A stretch of 5,933 bases of DNA from Paracoccaceae bacterium (GTDB taxonomy: Bacteria > Pseudomonadota > Alphaproteobacteria > Rhodobacterales > Rhodobacteraceae): NCBI GenBank assembly GCA_020441345.1, contig JAGRMK010000366.1, positions 12,515-18,447 on the forward strand. The letters run 5' to 3'. Below, one piece after another: positions 5,126 through 5,933 of this stretch. A program made the position numbers and the translations under genes. Position 1 is the first letter of the stretch, and each line of letters opens with the position of its first letter. A model generated the notes under the pieces. The model was not told the DNA's origin and did not search any database. It saw only the letters and a list, made by a program, of their open reading frames with translations.

Positions 5126-5933
5126 ATGTCCATTCTCGCCACCATCCACCATCTGACGCATTACCGTTACGACCGCCCGGTGACGCTGGGCCCGCAGGTG
5201 ATCCGCCTGCGCCCCGCGCCGCACAGCCGCACGCGGGTGGTGTCGCATTCGCTCAAGGTTTCGCCCCCCGATCATTTCGTGAATTACCAGCAAGACCCCT
5301 ATGGAAACTGGCTGGCGCGCTATGTCTTCCCCGAGCCAGTCACCGAATTGCGCATCGAGGTCGATCTGACCGCGGACATGACGGTCTATAACCCGTTCGA
5401 TTTCTTTGTCGAAGCCAGCGCCGAGACCTGGCCCTTCGACTACCCGGAAGACATCGCCGAAGATCTGGTGATCTACCGCCAGACCGAATCGGCGGGCCTG
5501 CTGCTGGCGGACTTCCTTGCCAGCGTGCCGCGCGAGCGGCAGCGCACGATTGACTTCGTGGTCGGCCTGAACGCGCGGCTGGCGGCGCAGATCGGCTACG
5601 TGATCCGCATGGAGCCGGGCGTGCAGACACCCGAGGAAACGCTGGCGCTGGCCAAGGGCTCGTGCCGCGATACCAGTTGGTTGTTGGTGCAGGCGCTGCG
5701 GCACCTGGGATTCGCGGCGCGCTTCGTCTCGGGCTACCTGATCCAGCTCAAACCCGATCTGGTGGCGGTTGACGGGCCCGCCGGCACCGACAAGGATTTC
5801 ACCGATCTGCACGCCTGGTGCGAGGTCTATCTGCCCGGCGCGGGCTGGATCGGGCTGGACCCGACCAGCGGGCTCTTGACCGGGGAAAGCCATATTCCGC
5901 TGGCCGCGACGCCGCATTACCGCAACGCCGCGC
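5126..5933 (+). CDS. Transglutaminase-like protein, N-terminal part, cut by the window edge
   Basis: The first 269 residues of a papain-fold transglutaminase/protease homologue. Residues about 3-85 are the bacterial transglutaminase N-terminal beta domain (PF08379-like: ATIHHLTHYRYDRPVTLGPQ and DPYGNWLARYVFPEP). Residues about 140-250 are the catalytic core (PF01841), with all three residues present: Cys180 in KGSCRDTSW, His229 in DLHAWCEVYLPG, and Asp245 in GLDPTSGL. There is no signal peptide, so it is probably cytoplasmic. The wording from GYLIQLKPD through TDKDFTDLHAW to HIPLAATPHYRNAA matches the long form (about 1,100 residues) that carries a C-terminal DUF2126 domain, but that part is outside the window. 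Such genes often sit with circularly permuted ATP-grasp and alpha-E genes in a predicted peptide-ligase system, which would be expected downstream. The 235-nt gap upstream argues against cotranscription with the catabolic run. Confidence 0.93.
   Translation, partial: MSILATIHHLTHYRYDRPVTLGPQVIRLRPAPHSRTRVVSHSLKVSPPDHFVNYQQDPYGNWLARYVFPEPVTELRIEVDLTADMTVYNPFDFFVEASAETWPFDYPEDIAEDLVIYRQTESAGLLLADFLASVPRERQRTIDFVVGLNARLAAQIGYVIRMEPGVQTPEETLALAKGSCRDTSWLLVQALRHLGFAARFVSGYLIQLKPDLVAVDGPAGTDKDFTDLHAWCEVYLPGAGWIGLDPTSGLLTGESHIPLAATPHYRNAA

Noticed and set aside
5008..5391. A 127-codon plus-strand frame starting in the gap before the transglutaminase gene
   Set aside because: Most of it lies over the transglutaminase gene in another frame, with no ribosome binding site and no recognisable domain.

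Overview
The window looks like chromosomal DNA from a high-GC alphaproteobacterium, most likely in or near the Rhodobacteraceae. This rests on the strong G/C bias at third codon positions, dense packing with overlapping genes, and the character of the proteins. I ran no search, so the taxonomic call is an inference. There are six protein-coding genes, two of them cut by the window edges. I see no RNA genes, insertion sequences, CRISPR array or clear rho-independent terminator.

Layout: (1) 1-851, minus strand: a LysR-type regulator whose last residues lie beyond the left edge. (2) 852-958: a divergent intergenic region with a perfect 6-4-6 inverted repeat, a candidate promoter for the plus-strand genes and a strong Shine-Dalgarno sequence. 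(3) 959-4890, plus strand: a tight four-gene run consisting of a PF06684 'amino acid synthesis' (DUF1185) protein, an alpha/beta hydrolase overlapping it by 29 nt, a luciferase-like (LLM) flavin-dependent monooxygenase, and an NAD(P)+-dependent aldehyde dehydrogenase. (4) 4891-5125: a non-coding gap of 235 nt. (5) 5126 to the right edge, plus strand: the N-terminal part of a bacterial transglutaminase-like protein, probably of the large DUF2126-containing type, which looks like a separate unit.

The four-gene run reads as a small catabolic operon controlled by the divergent LysR protein. The monooxygenase would insert oxygen and open a ring or cleave a C-N or C-C bond, the aldehyde dehydrogenase would oxidise the resulting aldehyde or lactol, and the hydrolase would cut the amide, enamide or ester that remains. 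This parts list resembles the trigonelline (Tgn), pyridine (Pyr) and pyrimidine (Rut) ring-opening pathways. The PF06684 protein has a Bacillus chorismate mutase-like fold, which is also the fold of YjgF/RutC, and this makes it a candidate for handling an unstable enamine or enamide intermediate. The substrate cannot be read from sequence, and no flavin reductase partner is visible in the window.
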